From contig OY987243.1 in assembly GCA_963920765.1 (NCBI GenBank), forward strand, positions 9,610,001-9,674,000: a DNA stretch of 64,000 bases. Reading direction: 5' to 3'. How positions within the stretch are numbered: the first letter of the stretch is position 1; every line of letters starts with the position of its first letter. Made by a program: the position numbers and the translations under genes. Shown piece after piece: positions 1-12,732 of the stretch. The stretch is from Ulota crispa (lineage: Eukaryota > Streptophyta > Bryopsida > Orthotrichales > Orthotrichaceae). The notes under the pieces are model-generated. The model had not been told where the DNA came from. It made no database searches and was given only the letters and a program-made list of their open reading frames with translations.

Positions 1-284
1 AAAATTTAGCATATTGTCTCGTTTTGCAAAATAGTGAAACTCGAACTTCATATTATTTTAAAAGGGCCAAATTGAGCTCGGATATAATGTTTGACTATAT
101 GGCCACAAAGCAGGTTCTCAACCCCTTAGCATTTGACTCTTCAAAAAATAGACAAAAACGATTAGATTGAAAGAACTTTTTAATTGCCCACATGATCTCA
201 TTTCTATACTTTCAAAAAGATTGCACATGTATTAATGCAAAGATTATAAAATTGATAGATGAGCTTATTTTGTTTACTAGTAGT
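1..284. other. AT-rich flank left of the CACTA element
   Basis: No gene or repeat is recognised here. The short open frame that begins at 259 runs into the transposon terminus and has no recognisable protein features. Confidence 0.5.
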
Positions 285-689
285 CACTAGTAGGAAATGG
301 GGAAAAACACAATTGCACTTTTATAACTTCTTGTCAAAAGCAATTGCACGGCAACTGAAAAGAGAATCGAACAATAAAAATGATAACGTGGACTCTCTCA
401 AGTTGTATTACAGTTGTGTTTACAACTATGCAAAATTATGATACAACTGTGTTTGACAATTTTGTCCCTCACCAACAATTTTAGTGAGTTTGCAGATGAA
501 AATTAGTGATGCAGTCCATATTTTTCATCATAGTCGTCTTGTAGTTGTGTTTTGATTTTGATTCTACTGCAATACTACTCACTAACAACTATGCTACAAC
601 CGTAATTCATTTTTTTTATTACATTCTCTTTACTTCAATCATTTAAATGAATTTTGCAATTTCTTTTTGCCCTGGACAATTGTTTATGC

Positions 690-1790
690 TCAAACTGACC
701 TTTTTGAGGTTAGTGTGAATGGGTTATGTTGGGGCATTGGTAATGCACTCGCAATGTAGTTGCTTTAGCATTTCTTTGCTACTATGCGACAATTAAAGAA
801 CGACTGAAGTACAACTATATATATTTTTAAATTCCCTCATTTTAAAAATCGGTTTAAATAACTTATTTCTGACAGTCTTAGATGTCATGGGCAGCAATGT
901 CAGGTGCAATTACGCCTTTTCAAGTTCAGTGTGAATGGGTTATGTTAGAGCATTGGTGATGCAGTTGCAATGTAGTTATCCTAGCATTTCTACACTACTA
1001 TGGGGCAACTAAACAATAATTGAAGTACAACTGTTTTTTTTAATTCCCTTAATTTTTAAATTTGGCTTAATTAACTTATTTCCGACATTCTTAGATGTCC
1101 TGGGTAGCAATGTCATGTGCAATTATGCCTTTTCAAGGTTAACGTGAATGGATCATGTTAGGACATTGGTGATGCAGTTGCATTGTAGTTGTTCTTGGGT
1201 TTTCCTATTTGTGTTTTACTACTTAGAAACAACCGCATCACAACTACCACTCACATTTTTTTAAACTTTCTTTATTCTTTGCTCCTCCAAAATTTTCATG
1301 CCATTATTTATTACCATAAGCAATAAGGTTAGTTGCAATTATGTCTTTTGATGTCAATGTGAATGCACTCTTTTAGAGCAGTTGTACTACAATTGCTTTT
1401 TAGTTGTTCATGAACTCTTTTTGCTACTGCACTACTATTCAAATACAACTAGACTATGAGTGCCATTTTTTTGAGAATTTTTTTAAATTTTTTTTTGTTC
1501 TTTTAAATTTCTGTTGACATTTTCTTGCTATCTTGGATAGCAAATTCTATTGTAATTATGTTTTCTAATGTTGGTGTAATACATTTTGTTAAAGTAATTG
1601 TATTGTAGTTGCATCATACTTGTTTTTGGATTCTATTTATCACTATAGTGTCACTCAAAAATAATTGTACCACGACTGATACTCATATTTCTGGCAATAT
1701 TTTTCTTATCTTTTGTCCATGTAAATTTTTTTGCCACATTTTGCTGCCAAAGGCATTAATGTCCATTCCAGTTATATTTTGTGTTGTTGA
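690..1790. repeat. Five diverged tandem copies of a ~215-bp unit within the CACTA subterminal zone
   Basis: The recurring phrase GTGAATGGGTTATGTT and variants appears near 709, 924, 1138, 1350 and 1569, giving a period of 212-219 bp. Each unit contains the short GTAGTTG word and a shared ATTTCTGACA/TTAGATGTC segment in the better copies. Copies decay in similarity from left to right. Confidence 0.65.
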
Positions 1791-2446
1791 TTTGCATCAA
1801 AGATGAATAATCAAAGTTTTAAAGTGATCGTAGGTTAATTTTAAGATTTTTTTAACTCTTTTGTATAGATAATTGTTATACAACTTATACTTCTATCAAC
1901 TAACAAAGATATTTAAAATATAGAAACAAATTTTTAACAAATATTTGCAAATTCATATCTAATGAATCTTTTGTTGAAAAAAATTTAAATTTTTTATTTT
2001 CCATATGAGCATGTTATTTTTTTGAAGACTTTTTTTACATATTAACAAACCTTTCATGTTTTTTACATTTATTGTGTCAATTACTTTTTTGTTTTTAAAA
2101 TTTTCCATTTAAAAAAGTACAATATTTAGATTAATTTCCATTTTCAACTTTTCTATTTTACAAGTATGTGATGTTATTGATTAAAAACATAGTTTGCAAA
2201 GTCAAGCACCGCAAACATCATTGTATATTGCCAATAGTAATTGCTTTACAATTGCAATCAGTTTGAATACCATTCTTATGTTTGTGTTATAATTGTTTTT
2301 GAGTTGCTAATGTAAAGTGACAAACATTCATTCAATTAAACAATTGCACCACAATTGTAATTAATTGTAATATTATTAATTGCAACTATATCCTAATTAT
2401 TTTACAACTGTTAATAAGTGGTAATGAGCATGCAAACAAATAAACC

Positions 2447-2857
2447 ATGGAATTGATATGTGCACACCCAAGGTTTGATATATGTCTACTTGAAGAGGGG
2501 TCAATTTTTAGATATTTATCATCAACAAGCAGAATTTGGAAAGTTCAAATTCAAATTTCAATTTGGAGACCTTGATTTAGTTTAGATCCACAAAGAAAGA
2601 TAGAATTAAACAACACCTAGTAGAAAGACTTAGTTAAGGGGCAAATTATTATTTTTACCCTTGTTTATAAAAAATAAGCATTTCCACTGGGCATTGTATC
2701 ATTCTTTGTGGCTCTAGGCAAAATCAAGATCTCTAAGTCCAAATCTGAAATCAAACTTTCCAAATTCAACATGTTGATGATAAGTATCTAAATTTAGCCT
2801 CCCTCCCCCTCTAGATGTGCATATATCAAACCCTAGATATGCACACATCAATTCCAT
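2447..2857. mobile_element. Foldback MITE, family GGAATTGATATGTG (copy 1)
   Basis: The ends are ATGGAATTGATATGTGCAC and, in reverse complement, ATGGAATTGATGTGTGCAT. Both arms continue with a GGTTTGATATATG segment and a second conserved block about 110 bp in, so most of the 411 bp is one imperfect palindrome. AAAC flanks both sides and may be the target duplication. It is related to the elements at 19314-19693 and 41357-41747, and is nested in the CACTA element. Confidence 0.65.
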
Positions 2858-5800
2858 AAACAATTGCCCTATAATAAACAACAACTTAATAATATTCAAA
2901 GTTTTCAATGAAAGTTATGACCATTAATACAAAACTCATATAATTTTTTTATGATTACCCTACTTGTTTTTAATTTTTTTTTTTTTCACAAAAATTATCT
3001 TCACTAAAAACTACCTATTTCCTTTCATATTAATTAAAAATAATAATCAAATATTAATACAGATTCTTAAATTTAGATATTAAGTCTAAATTAGTTATGA
3101 TTATGATCTAAAATTTACATAGAAGTTTTTGCATATTAATAAATTTCAATAAGTATAAATTAAAACATCACCAACAGCACTATTATTTTATTATGCATTT
3201 TTATTTGTTAAATTTATTAACGTGAAGCTTCAAAAATCTCAATTTAGTAAATAGTAATGTTAACCGGATTTTTGTATGTTAAATTGGTAGTAAAAGAAAC
3301 TTAAAATATGGTGAGTTCATTTTAAAAAGTGAAAAACTTACCTTGAAAACATTATTAGTTTATTGAAAATTTTAATTTAATTTTTTTGTTTTAAAATAAT
3401 CAACCAATCAACTTCTCAAAAGCACTTGCAATTGATTTGAGTTAATTGAAATTTTTGTAATTGATAAATTATTGGCTTTATTGATCAAAATCAACTTTCC
3501 AAATTTTCTAAACTTCTAAATTTTCCAAAAAAAGATTTTGAATTTCTAAAAGGGTTAAAAATATATGTGTTTAAAAATATATACTGAAATAAAATTAAAA
3601 CACTTTACAATAGATTATAAAGCTCATGTATTCCAAAAATAAAATCATGGATTAGCTCAAGACGTTAATTGAGAGTTAAGGATTATTTAAAATTTATCTT
3701 TGTTCTTTTAATTTTTTGGAAAATCACAGAAGGTAATAATCAAATGCTTCAATTTAAAAAAGTCCAATTTAGATATGTAGAAGATATGAAACATTGTTAT
3801 TAAATTTATAACAATCTTTGATTTTAAATGCTACTTTATTGACTAAAATTCAAATGCAATTAATGATTGTAATAATTGTATTAAAAGACATGCAAATATG
3901 AAACTATCACAAATTTAATTTGCCTATTTTAAAATTGTATTTCTAAGCTTAATCACCTTAACCTTGTAGTGTACTTCAAAACTTACAAAAGGCTAAATTA
4001 GATTTGCAATAGCAATATTAAAAGAAGCAATATCACTAAAAGTTTCTAATTAAAGTTTTTGAAAATCGAAATGAATTATGTTCCAAAAATGCTAATATTA
4101 TCAATAATTCTAGTTATTTTTTGAAGATAGAAGATCTAGAGTACAAAATTTCACTTACTTCTTCCAAAATAATTCACTAGATTCAAGTATTAAATGTTAG
4201 AACTTCAAAAATCGCAAACTAATTTGTTTTCTGTGCTTCCCAATTTGGATTTTAAAATGTAAGTAATCCATTTTGAGGTAAAAATGTGATTTAAGCACAT
4301 TTTTTATGTTAAATTTGCCAAAAACACATTTTCCTTGGAATTATAACAGCATGCAGCCCTAAAATTGGATTGTATTTTTAGACTCAATCACTTGAAAAAA
4401 AAAAATGCAATACATGACTATGCTGCAACAACTATACAACAACTGCACAATTGTAATAAAGTTATTTTGCAGTTGTGAAGTTGTTTCACTGTTGTTTCAC
4501 TATTGTTATATAGTCATTTAGTTGTTGTGCAGTTGTGGCGTAGTTGTTTATTGCTTGTTTTCTTTTAGTAAATGTGGACTCTTGATTTAGATTAGGGTTT
4601 GTAGTTTGGAGGGTGGAGATGTGGCCGTCACCCTTGAACCCTTGCACCCAAGGAAAAAAAGGCTTGGATGGTTCCTCTCTTCCATTCATTCTTCTCACTT
4701 GTAGGGCAAAGCTATGCCAAGATTTTTTGGGAATGAAAGTCACTTCTCTTTTGTATTAGCTTGTTTCATTTGCTTGCTGTAAGTTTGAATTTGATCTTTA
4801 TTTTTTGAAAATTTTTAGGGTTCTTCCTTATGCTAGTAGCTTTCCAATGACACCAAGCACGCTAGATTCTGAGTTTTAAAGAGTTTTTGGTAGAATTTAT
4901 AGTAGAAGGATGTTTACTACAATGGCAGTTTTCAACCCAACTTCAAAAATCCACATCTTGGTGAGTTTTAGCTCAATTTTTGTGCAAATTTGTATGCTAG
5001 ATATGTGGTAGAGTCTAGTTTTTGAAAGAAATTGATACCCCTATCTTGAGTTGTTAGTGAAATGTTGATTGCTTCTTGAATGCATAGTGGTTTTCAGCTC
5101 TATGTGAGCAACTAGGTAGTTTTCAGAAAATCATATCTCATTGTGTATATAGGATCTTGTGATGTGGCTTATATGGTTGCTAATCCTTGTTGATCTAAAT
5201 TTCAGAAGTGGTTTTTTGCAACTTTTAGGTTCATTTTGAAGTTTTGACAAGAGTTTAGAGAAAGTAGGGTTTGTGTGCTTATATCACACTATTAGCAAGA
5301 CTTTGCAATTTATAGAAGCACAATGTGCAATTAGAGTGCAACTACAGTAGATTTTAGGATTTAGGTTAATTCCTATTGCAATTGGTTTGCAATTAAATTT
5401 CAATGTATTGACTACCAATTTTTGCAAATAATATGTGACCTTGTCAAATTTGGTTGACAACTGTATTACAACTAGTTATAAATTGTGCTACAACTATAGC
5501 ATAACTGTCTTGCAGTGTTGTTGCATCCCTTTCAATTGCTTTGCAATTGCATTACAACTACATTACAACTGCATTGTTAGAAATTTTCATGTGAAATTGT
5601 TGGATTGACAATTGAATAGCAATTGAAACTTGTTGACTATTTATTGTTGTATGGTAGTTGTATGCATGATTGTAATTACTTAGTGTACATTTTCCTACAA
5701 AAAATAATTACAACAAAATAAATAAAAAACAAGTAAAAAACAATTACAAAGTAACTATTAAAATAGTCAGATATTAATATTTACAAAATTAGTGTAAATA

Positions 5801-6580
5801 ACCACAGTACAACTACACAACAATTACACTACAAGTGCATTACAATTGTGCTACAATTATAAAACAACAAAACTACAACTATACAACAATTACACTACAA
5901 CATATATCAACCATATTATGACTGCATTACATAATTACAATACAACTACAATACAACTAAACATTATATATACATAAACCCTAGTACAACTAGACTACAA
6001 CCACACAATAATTTATTACAACTAACAACAACTTCATAACAATTGTACTATAATTGCACTACAATTGTCTTACAACTATGTCCAACATGTGTCATATTTT
6101 TCAAAAAAAATCTAGGTAAATGAAATAACAAAAAATTGACCTCAACAAATGAAAATTTGACATATGTCATAGGTGGGTCCCCCTGACAAGTATGTGACAG
6201 AGGGAATTTATTGCAACGTTGGGAACCGTGCAAAAGATTTCTTGCCACAAAGGAAAAAGAAGGGCAAGGGGCCTGAGGTAGTGAAATTTTCAAAGGATAG
6301 AGGATGATTTTCATGTGGATGAAATATTTGTAGTTGTAAAAATGTCACTGCACTGAAATAAGTCCCAAATGACTAAGAAGTGACTCTAAGACAATTGCGT
6401 TAGTGATACAACTGCTGGGAGTCATTTAAAAGTCATGCCATGTCCTTTACGACTCTAAAGCAGTTGTAAAATGATAGTTGTCTTTTCCCCCAATTCTACT
6501 AGTGTAATTGAAAAATGATATGCTTATACTAAACTTAAAGACCCACATTTGAAATAACTTTGTCATAAAATGATAAGTTA

Positions 6581-6873
6581 AGGTAGGAAACTAGATTTTG
6601 GGGAGGTGAAACTTTTTGAAATATTTTCAATAAATTTTCCTTGAAAGACAAGAGGAATTGGCATCTAACCCAAGTTGTTTCATAATTTTTGGAGCTTTGT
6701 GGACATAGTTATGAAATTTTGAAGTTGAAGTGCATAGGACTCTAAAATTGTCCTCCTCTTCAAATGCATTCCACTAGTACATTTTGAAGCCTATAAAAAA
6801 AAAAAGTACAAAGGGCGTACATTTGAGAAAATGAACGGTTTTAATGCCCATAAGATTTCAAAGCCTCCTACCT
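6581..6873. mobile_element. TA-flanked MITE, terminus AGGTAGGAGGCTCA (copy 1)
   Basis: It begins AGGTAGGAAACTAG and ends in the complement of AGGTAGGAGGCTTT, with TA on both outer sides. Length is 293 bp. The interior shares the CTTGAAAGACAAGAGGAATTGGCATCTAA-type segment with the copies at 17094, 25476 and 33762. A TA duplication suggests the Tc1/mariner superfamily, but no transposase is linked to it. Confidence 0.7.
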
Positions 6874-6904
6874 TAAACCAACTTTGGGTCTTAAAAGCTT
6901 AGAA

Positions 6905-7020
6905 CCCCATATTTGATGAATATGGAGTTGCATGTTATATATGGAGTGTATTTAGACATTGCATTGGTCTAGATACTCTCCATATATAACATGCAACTCC
7001 ATATTCATCGAATGTGGCGT
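6905..7020. repeat. Near-perfect palindrome, ~57-bp arms
   Basis: The left arm around GATGAATATGGAGTTGCATG and the right arm around CATGCAACTCCATATTCATC are reverse complements over about 57 bp with few mismatches. The centre is near 6962 and there is almost no loop. It is probably a short foldback MITE, and transcription would give a long hairpin. Confidence 0.75.
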
Positions 7021-7233
7021 TTTAATCTATGTGGATCAAACTTCAAATTCTTGTAAAGAGATTCCATCATATTGTTTATTTTCTTCAAAAATAACAAATA
7101 AGAAGTAAATTGAGTATCTATTATGATGACATTCACATGACTAAAAAGTACACAATGGTTAAATAATAAGTCACATGCTAAATTTTACGGTGTTGTTTAC
7201 TAGATATAGTGGTTATGACTCATTGGTACAAAT

Positions 7234-7303
7234 TATGAATCACAAGGAAATATTTCTGACCTAAATCATATGAATCACAAGGAAATATTTCTGACCTAAA
7301 TCA
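7234..7303. repeat. Two tandem copies of a 35-bp unit
   Basis: The unit beginning TATGAATCACAAGGAAATAT occurs at 7234 and again at 7269 with essentially no differences, indicating a recent local duplication. Confidence 0.85.
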
Positions 7304-7906
7304 TACTAATAGAAAAACTACAAGGACATCATTTACAATGAATACAAAATTATGTACAATATTATAGAAAAATTATCTATAGTAGCCCGAGAAAGTTTGG
7401 AAATTGGAATCATGATACATAAGCCACTATGATATAAGAAGTTTGGATTAGGAGTTAGAAAAGGTCCAATTAAATGGTTAAACAACCAGCTGATTCATCA
7501 TATAGATGGTTCAAATGCTTAAAATTACTTTTTATTGCGTACGACTGCTCCTAGTTTAGGGCTTTCTATTGGAACAAATTTTCAAACGAGTTTTCAAAAC
7601 ATATTATTTTTAAATACCACAGCTTATTGCACTACCACAAAGAATCTTGTCATGATAGTTTGCACCATGGGATAAGAAATTCAAAACATATGTTCTTAAA
7701 TTCAATGATTGAATTTGAATAAATTTTGTAATGACCCAATTTCAAATTTTGAAATCGAAGCAGCTTAATTTTTTTAGCAATAAAACATTCTCTAGGAATG
7801 GAACCTTCACTTTTAGTACAGAGTTCTTAGAAGGCTAGACTATGTTTTGTAGATTCATTTCTCATTTTATACATTTCTATGTGAAAACTTGCTTGGGTTT
7901 CTAAAT

Positions 7907-8156
7907 AATGCGTTATTCATTAAATTGGGAAAAAGTTTACGTATTGGAACATTCGAACTCTTCACTTTTAAGAGTTTTTAGGTGATTTCAAGTGAAGATT
8001 ACGATGATTTCTTCAAGTCCTAACATCAATGACGAGATACCTTAGAGGAATTATCAAAAAAATCACTTCAAATCATCAAAATATCCTCACACATGCAAAA
8101 TTTAGTATTCCCAAAATACGTTTTGGAAAAATCCCCAATTTAATGAATAACGCATT
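7907..8156. mobile_element. MITE with TIR AATGCGTTATTCATTAAATT
   Basis: The left end AATGCGTTATTCATTAAATT is repeated inverted at the right end, about 20 bp of near-perfect terminal repeat. TAAAT flanks both sides (7902-7906 and 8157-8161), a likely target duplication. Length is 250 bp. A relative with the same ATTCATTAAATTGGG core lies at 43947-44192. Confidence 0.7.
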
Positions 8157-8161
8157 TAAAT

Positions 8162-9590
8162 CCATACTTTCAAAGTGCTAAAAGAAAAACAATTGTTCAT
8201 TAAAACCAATTAATTTATTGACAAGGATATCTTAGCTAATATTTGTATTACATGACATTAGCTACCTGAAGACTATCCAAAATTAGGTGATAATGGATGA
8301 AATTGTCAATGTCCTATTCATGGTTGTCCACTAATTAGATAGAAGTCAACAATAATAGGGGGCTTCAGACATCAACTATTTTTGGTGACTCACGTTGCAA
8401 TTCACCTCTATGAATTTACTAGTGAACCTTGATGTGACTCACCTTTGGACTTCACTCCTAACGTGATGCATGTGAGGAGTGAACTTCATAAACTCATTTT
8501 TGTGGCTTTGCAGGGCTCATTCACCTGCGTCCTCAAACCCCCAAACTTCTTTTGCAAAAATTTCTGCAAACTCACGGGTGTCTCAGACTTTGCGCGTGCG
8601 AGGGAACAAAAACAATTCACTAGTGAGCGGAGATCCGTGAGGTGAGAAGTTCAAAGGCCAGATTTCATGTTTGAAGCCCCCTATTATTTGGTTTTATGGG
8701 TGAACTTGCACACATGAATGACTATATTTCACAATATGCATGTTATTCAATAAACAAATGAATTGGGAATTAAAATATAAACAAACAAATTTTAAAAAAT
8801 TAAAAATCTATGGTGTATATTTAATTAGGACATTGATCATACAAGATTTTTAACAAACAAATTTATCACGTTGGGTCCATACAATTACTGTAATGATATG
8901 TCTAGTTTGTCATTGTGCATCACTAATGTATGATGTTTTTGTGTTAGCATGTGTTCTTGGAAAAAAATGCTAAGTATGACTTCAAAGAAGGCAAAAAAAT
9001 CCATATTCTAAGTTCAAGAGTTTGTCAAAAAATCAAACATGAATTGCCAAGTTTTAAAAAAAGACCTCGCCTAAATTTTTGAACAATTAAACATCACAAG
9101 GAGGTCAATATGGGATATGCAAGATATTTCAATCTACGGTGCTTCTTATAGCCTTCACATGGGAACAGGCAAACAATTGTAAAAAAACCAATAACTTCCT
9201 AAACTCATAAATCTGATTTTGTAAAAAAATCAAGTTTACATATTCAAATCAGTTGGTCTAGAATCTAGTTTCAATGTATCTTACATAAAACTAATATCTC
9301 ACAAGTGATTCAAATCCAACCTTGGTGCACAGTCATTTAGGTCCTTTTTAAGACCAAAAATAGTAATTGCCTTCATCACAATGCTACTCTTTGATATTTT
9401 GCTAGGGGCGCTTGGCATTTTGCTGATTTTCTAACACATGGTCAAAAGATGTTTGGTGTTCTGTATTAGGAGCATCCTTTATTTTTTCAACTTCCACCAA
9501 AAAATTCTAAAAGACTTTGGAAAATACATGGTTGGAGGGTGCTTGGTGTTCTATATCTTGGGTGTCCTTTGTTGCTTTAGTTTACACCAA
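8162..9590. other. Gene-free AT-rich stretch
   Basis: No gene is recognised. Around 8440-8640 there is a slightly GC-richer segment with a 66-codon open frame that lacks any recognisable motif. From about 9410 to 9600 there are two imperfect copies of a ~110-bp sequence beginning near TTGGTGTTCT. Confidence 0.4.
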
Positions 9591-9608
9591 AAGTTCTAGA
9601 AGATTCTG

Positions 9609-10365
9609 GTGTGCTTGGAGGTGTGAAATTAGACAAAAGAGGCATTTTGAGCTCAAATTTTGGTTTGCCACTCTCAAGTGCAAATGGAGTTGCCAGTTCA
9701 ACAAAAGAAAAGTGACTTGCTTGTTGTTCTTTAAAGCACATGCTTTGCTGATTTGCACTAGATTTTGCAAGGGATATGAGAGTATTTTATTTCTTCAATA
9801 ATTTAAAGAAGAATGTCTTTGGGCAATCGAAGGGAGCAACTTGGAGAGCAGATGGGATGGGTTACTCCCATGTCTTGTATTGTATTATACAAGGGGGAGA
9901 GGTTTGGTGATGTGTCACTTTTTTTTTTTTTTCTTGATTTGAGCAAGGTATTTATAACTCTAAGGTAATGACCTAGTGGGATTCATTTATTTTGAGTAGC
10001 CATATCTTTTGGAGTTCTTCTTCCATTTGTGGAGTTTTTCTTCCATCAAGTAAAGCTAGACATGATCTCATGGGATCAACCATTATGTAATTTTTTTGGG
10101 AAAAAACCTACATCAAAGTCCAAAATTCATATTGTGAAGTGCTGCCCACATTTGCAAGTATGAGATTCTCAATGGCGAGAATTTTGCAAATTTACTTGGA
10201 TTTGAAATCAGGTTGGCTTCAAACATTTGATTTATAGTTGGATACAGAATGACCAAGTTAGATTGTGTGATTGCTTGTACAACTTTCCAAAAATTCAAAA
10301 GGATGTGTTGAAGGTTTCATATTGGAATTATATTAATTTTTCTTAGCAAGAGGCTTAGGGGTTAA
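9609..10365. mobile_element. TTAA element, family C, left end lost
   Basis: The right end is GCTTAGGGGTTAA, with TTAA at 10362-10365. The body is similar to the complete element at 59688-60448, sharing for example GGTTTGCCACT near 9665 and 59785. No TTAACCCC start is found on the left, so it is 5'-truncated or overwritten by the repeat before it. Confidence 0.55.
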
Positions 10366-10841
10366 ACCATCAACAATTTTTCTGGAGTGTGTTTAATGGC
10401 AGACATTTCTTAATCTAGTTAAGGAAAGTGCTATTGCAGTCAAAATCTTAAATAAAATCAAAACTAAACTAAAGAGATTTCATTCAACAATTGCCTTAGA
10501 AAGTTATAATGGTATAGTAACAAAATGTTAACACAATTAGTGAGATTCCAAAATGACTTCTAAAATTGTAGGTATAGTTGAAGATACATTTTTTTGAATA
10601 ATTATAGACCATTAAAGATATACATATCTCCAATAGAGATCAAATAAATTTTAAAGTTAATATTATTACTAGGAGTCTTCAAAATTTTGAACCAAAAAAT
10701 AGAGGAGTTTGTTGACTTTCTATCATCTAGTACTTCAATACAAAAAAGGAATTAATCCATTAGTGCCTTGTAATAGTTGTCATACTTTTACTTCAAGATA
10801 GAAACCTAAAAGATCTGTTAGCTCCTTATATTTTTTTGTTC
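10366..10841. other. Gene-free AT-rich stretch
   Basis: Nothing recognisable was found between the TTAA elements on either side. Confidence 0.4.
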
Positions 10842-11791
10842 TTAACCCCTAAAGGACCAAGGGGTTTTTTCAAGAAACATTGTCAAAAACTTTGTTTTGT
10901 GAGTATGTTGATAAAAAATGAAAATATTTTTTGGAAACTTCAATCATATAAAACTATAATAAAATATTTATCCAGTGAATGGTAAGAATATTAGCACATT
11001 TGACTACATGGATTGAAAGATTATAAGATTTAAAGTGAGAAAAATAACTTTTATTCATTCTTGAAAAGCAAGGTCAATAAACTTTGAGCCCTCCTAGAGT
11101 GAATTTCTACACAAAAATGAGCTTCTTGACCATTCATAAGTATATGATTTTAGATCTAATCATGAAAAATTTTAGAAGCAAATACAGAATCTAGTTTATT
11201 CAAAATCACCCTCCAATGCAAGGAGATAAAGTGAATTGGTAATACACTAATCATTTTTTCATGATTTCTTGTGCAATGAAGAAGTTCTTTATTTGAAAAC
11301 AGAATGGTGAAAAATTAGAGACAAAAATTTGAAACATGTGAAAAAAACTTCAAGAATTTTGACTTTAGAGATTGCAAGATGATAGGGCCTGAAGCTAGAA
11401 GAAAATGTTTTTTCTTGAAATTGCCCAAATACAATTAATAAAGTTTTACTCCTCTTAGAATGTGATTTGATAGCTCAATTTTTTTTGTTTTTTTGACAAT
11501 TGCATACCATATTTTATTAGTTACATACATGCCAAATTTCAAAAGTTTGTGAGAGTTTTAACATAAGATTCTTAAAAGATGCTCAAACTGCTTGAGTTAC
11601 CCAAATTCTTTAGGGCAAAGTAACTTTTGAATTACGCATCCAATTGGGGAAAAAATTACATTTCTACTTGGAGAATACAAATTTACACTTTGTGTAACAA
11701 TTTTGAGAACATTCAATAAAAATTAACTTTGTATGACCCTACCCAAGTTCCCAAGTATATGTTGAACAGACACTTGGTCCTTTGAGGTTAA
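10842..11791. mobile_element. TTAA element, family A (~0.95 kb)
   Basis: It starts TTAACCCCTAAAGGACCAAG and ends CACTTGGTCCTTTGAGGTTAA, so the termini are inverted repeats of CCCCTAAAGGACCAAG with TTAA on both sides. The body has no coding capacity. The sub-terminal CCCAAGTTCCCA phrase is shared with 21960-22878. The right TTAA is shared with the next element. Confidence 0.75.
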
Positions 11792-12007
11792 CCCTTGAAT
11801 GCCAATCGGCCATCTTTGACAGTATGTACGGCCGTATTTGAGCTGCTATGAGAGTTTTCCAAAAAAACTTATGCACCCACCATCGTACAATCCCTTCAAT
11901 ATGAATGATTTTAACACTTAATTTCAAGCTAATTCAAACTTCTAAATATTGGTTGCGACCCTATTTGGTACTGTATCTCTAGAGCCCAAGGGCCCTTCAG
12001 GGGTTAA
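11788..12007. mobile_element. Short TTAA element (220 bp) abutting the previous one
   Basis: It starts TTAACCCTTGAATGCC and ends GGGCCCTTCAGGGGTTAA, whose reverse complement is TTAACCCCTGAAGGGCCC. It uses TTAA 11788-11791 as its left boundary, the same four bases that close the element to its left. Confidence 0.7.
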
Positions 12008-12732
12008 AACACCAGGCTCCCCAGATGGTTGATTCTGTACTCCCTCCCGTTTACTTTATTTTCGCACTAACTTACAGATTATTCTTAAAAATTGTGCCCA
12101 TTGTCTTTAGTGCATGTCATTTCAAATAAAAGCCTTGTTCAAGGTCTCATGGGCCATGGCTACTCAGGCATTCCAAGAATCCACAAATACTGTATGATGT
12201 CAAATATCCATAACAAGCGTCAAACTCTAATGAAAGACACCCCTGCCTAACCGAGAAGGCTGAGGCCCTGAGATCCAGGGCAATTCTACAAAGGGACCCC
12301 TTCATACATGTGTCTCAAGGCCAGGTGACACCAAAATAAAACGATGTTTTGTAAAAAGAAAGGTGCCCGCCTATACTTCTTTGTGTAAAAATAGATTTCT
12401 TGAATATTTACATCCAATTTTCTAATATATTCCAAGCCAATAATTTTGAGTGTCCAAAAACCAATGTCTCCAACCTTGTGCTCTTGAATGGTGGAGAGGT
12501 TATCTTTAGAAGAACAACATATGAAACATTAAGCAAAGTGAGTGACCCCCAATTTTTCAAAAAAACAACATATTTCTTCATTCATTCCAAATCAATTGTG
12601 TTGGCATGTGTGGCCATAGCATCAAGAAGCATTCCTTTTAAATGACTAAATTTAGCAAAGAGCTTGTCAATTGGATTCCTATTGTCATAAAATTGTGAAA
12701 ACCCTCGGTTTGAATTTGAAATCTTTGCACAT
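12008..12732. other. Intergenic stretch with a solo Stowaway end
   Basis: TA followed by CTCCCTCCCGTTTAC at 12038-12054 matches the 5' terminus of Stowaway MITEs, but no matching right end was found nearby. An 81-codon open frame at 12400-12645 has no recognisable motif and is not called as a gene. Confidence 0.45.

Larger units (their letters stand above)
285..6504. mobile_element. CACTA (EnSpm-type) DNA transposon, degenerate or non-autonomous
   Basis: The left end reads CACTAGTAGGAAATGGGG at 285. The reverse complement of the right end, finishing at 6504, reads CACTAGTAGAATTGGGGG, so the termini form an inverted repeat starting with CACTA. Between them, about 300-2400 and 4400-6480 are saturated with variants of a roughly 10-bp word (TTGTAGTTGT or its complement ACAACTACAA), which matches the subterminal repeats that CACTA transposases bind. 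No long open frame or recognisable transposase is present in the 6.2 kb, so it is non-autonomous or decayed. The flanking triplets (AGT left, TAA right) do not match, so the 3-bp target duplication is not confirmed. A foldback MITE lies inside at 2447-2857. Confidence 0.7.
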
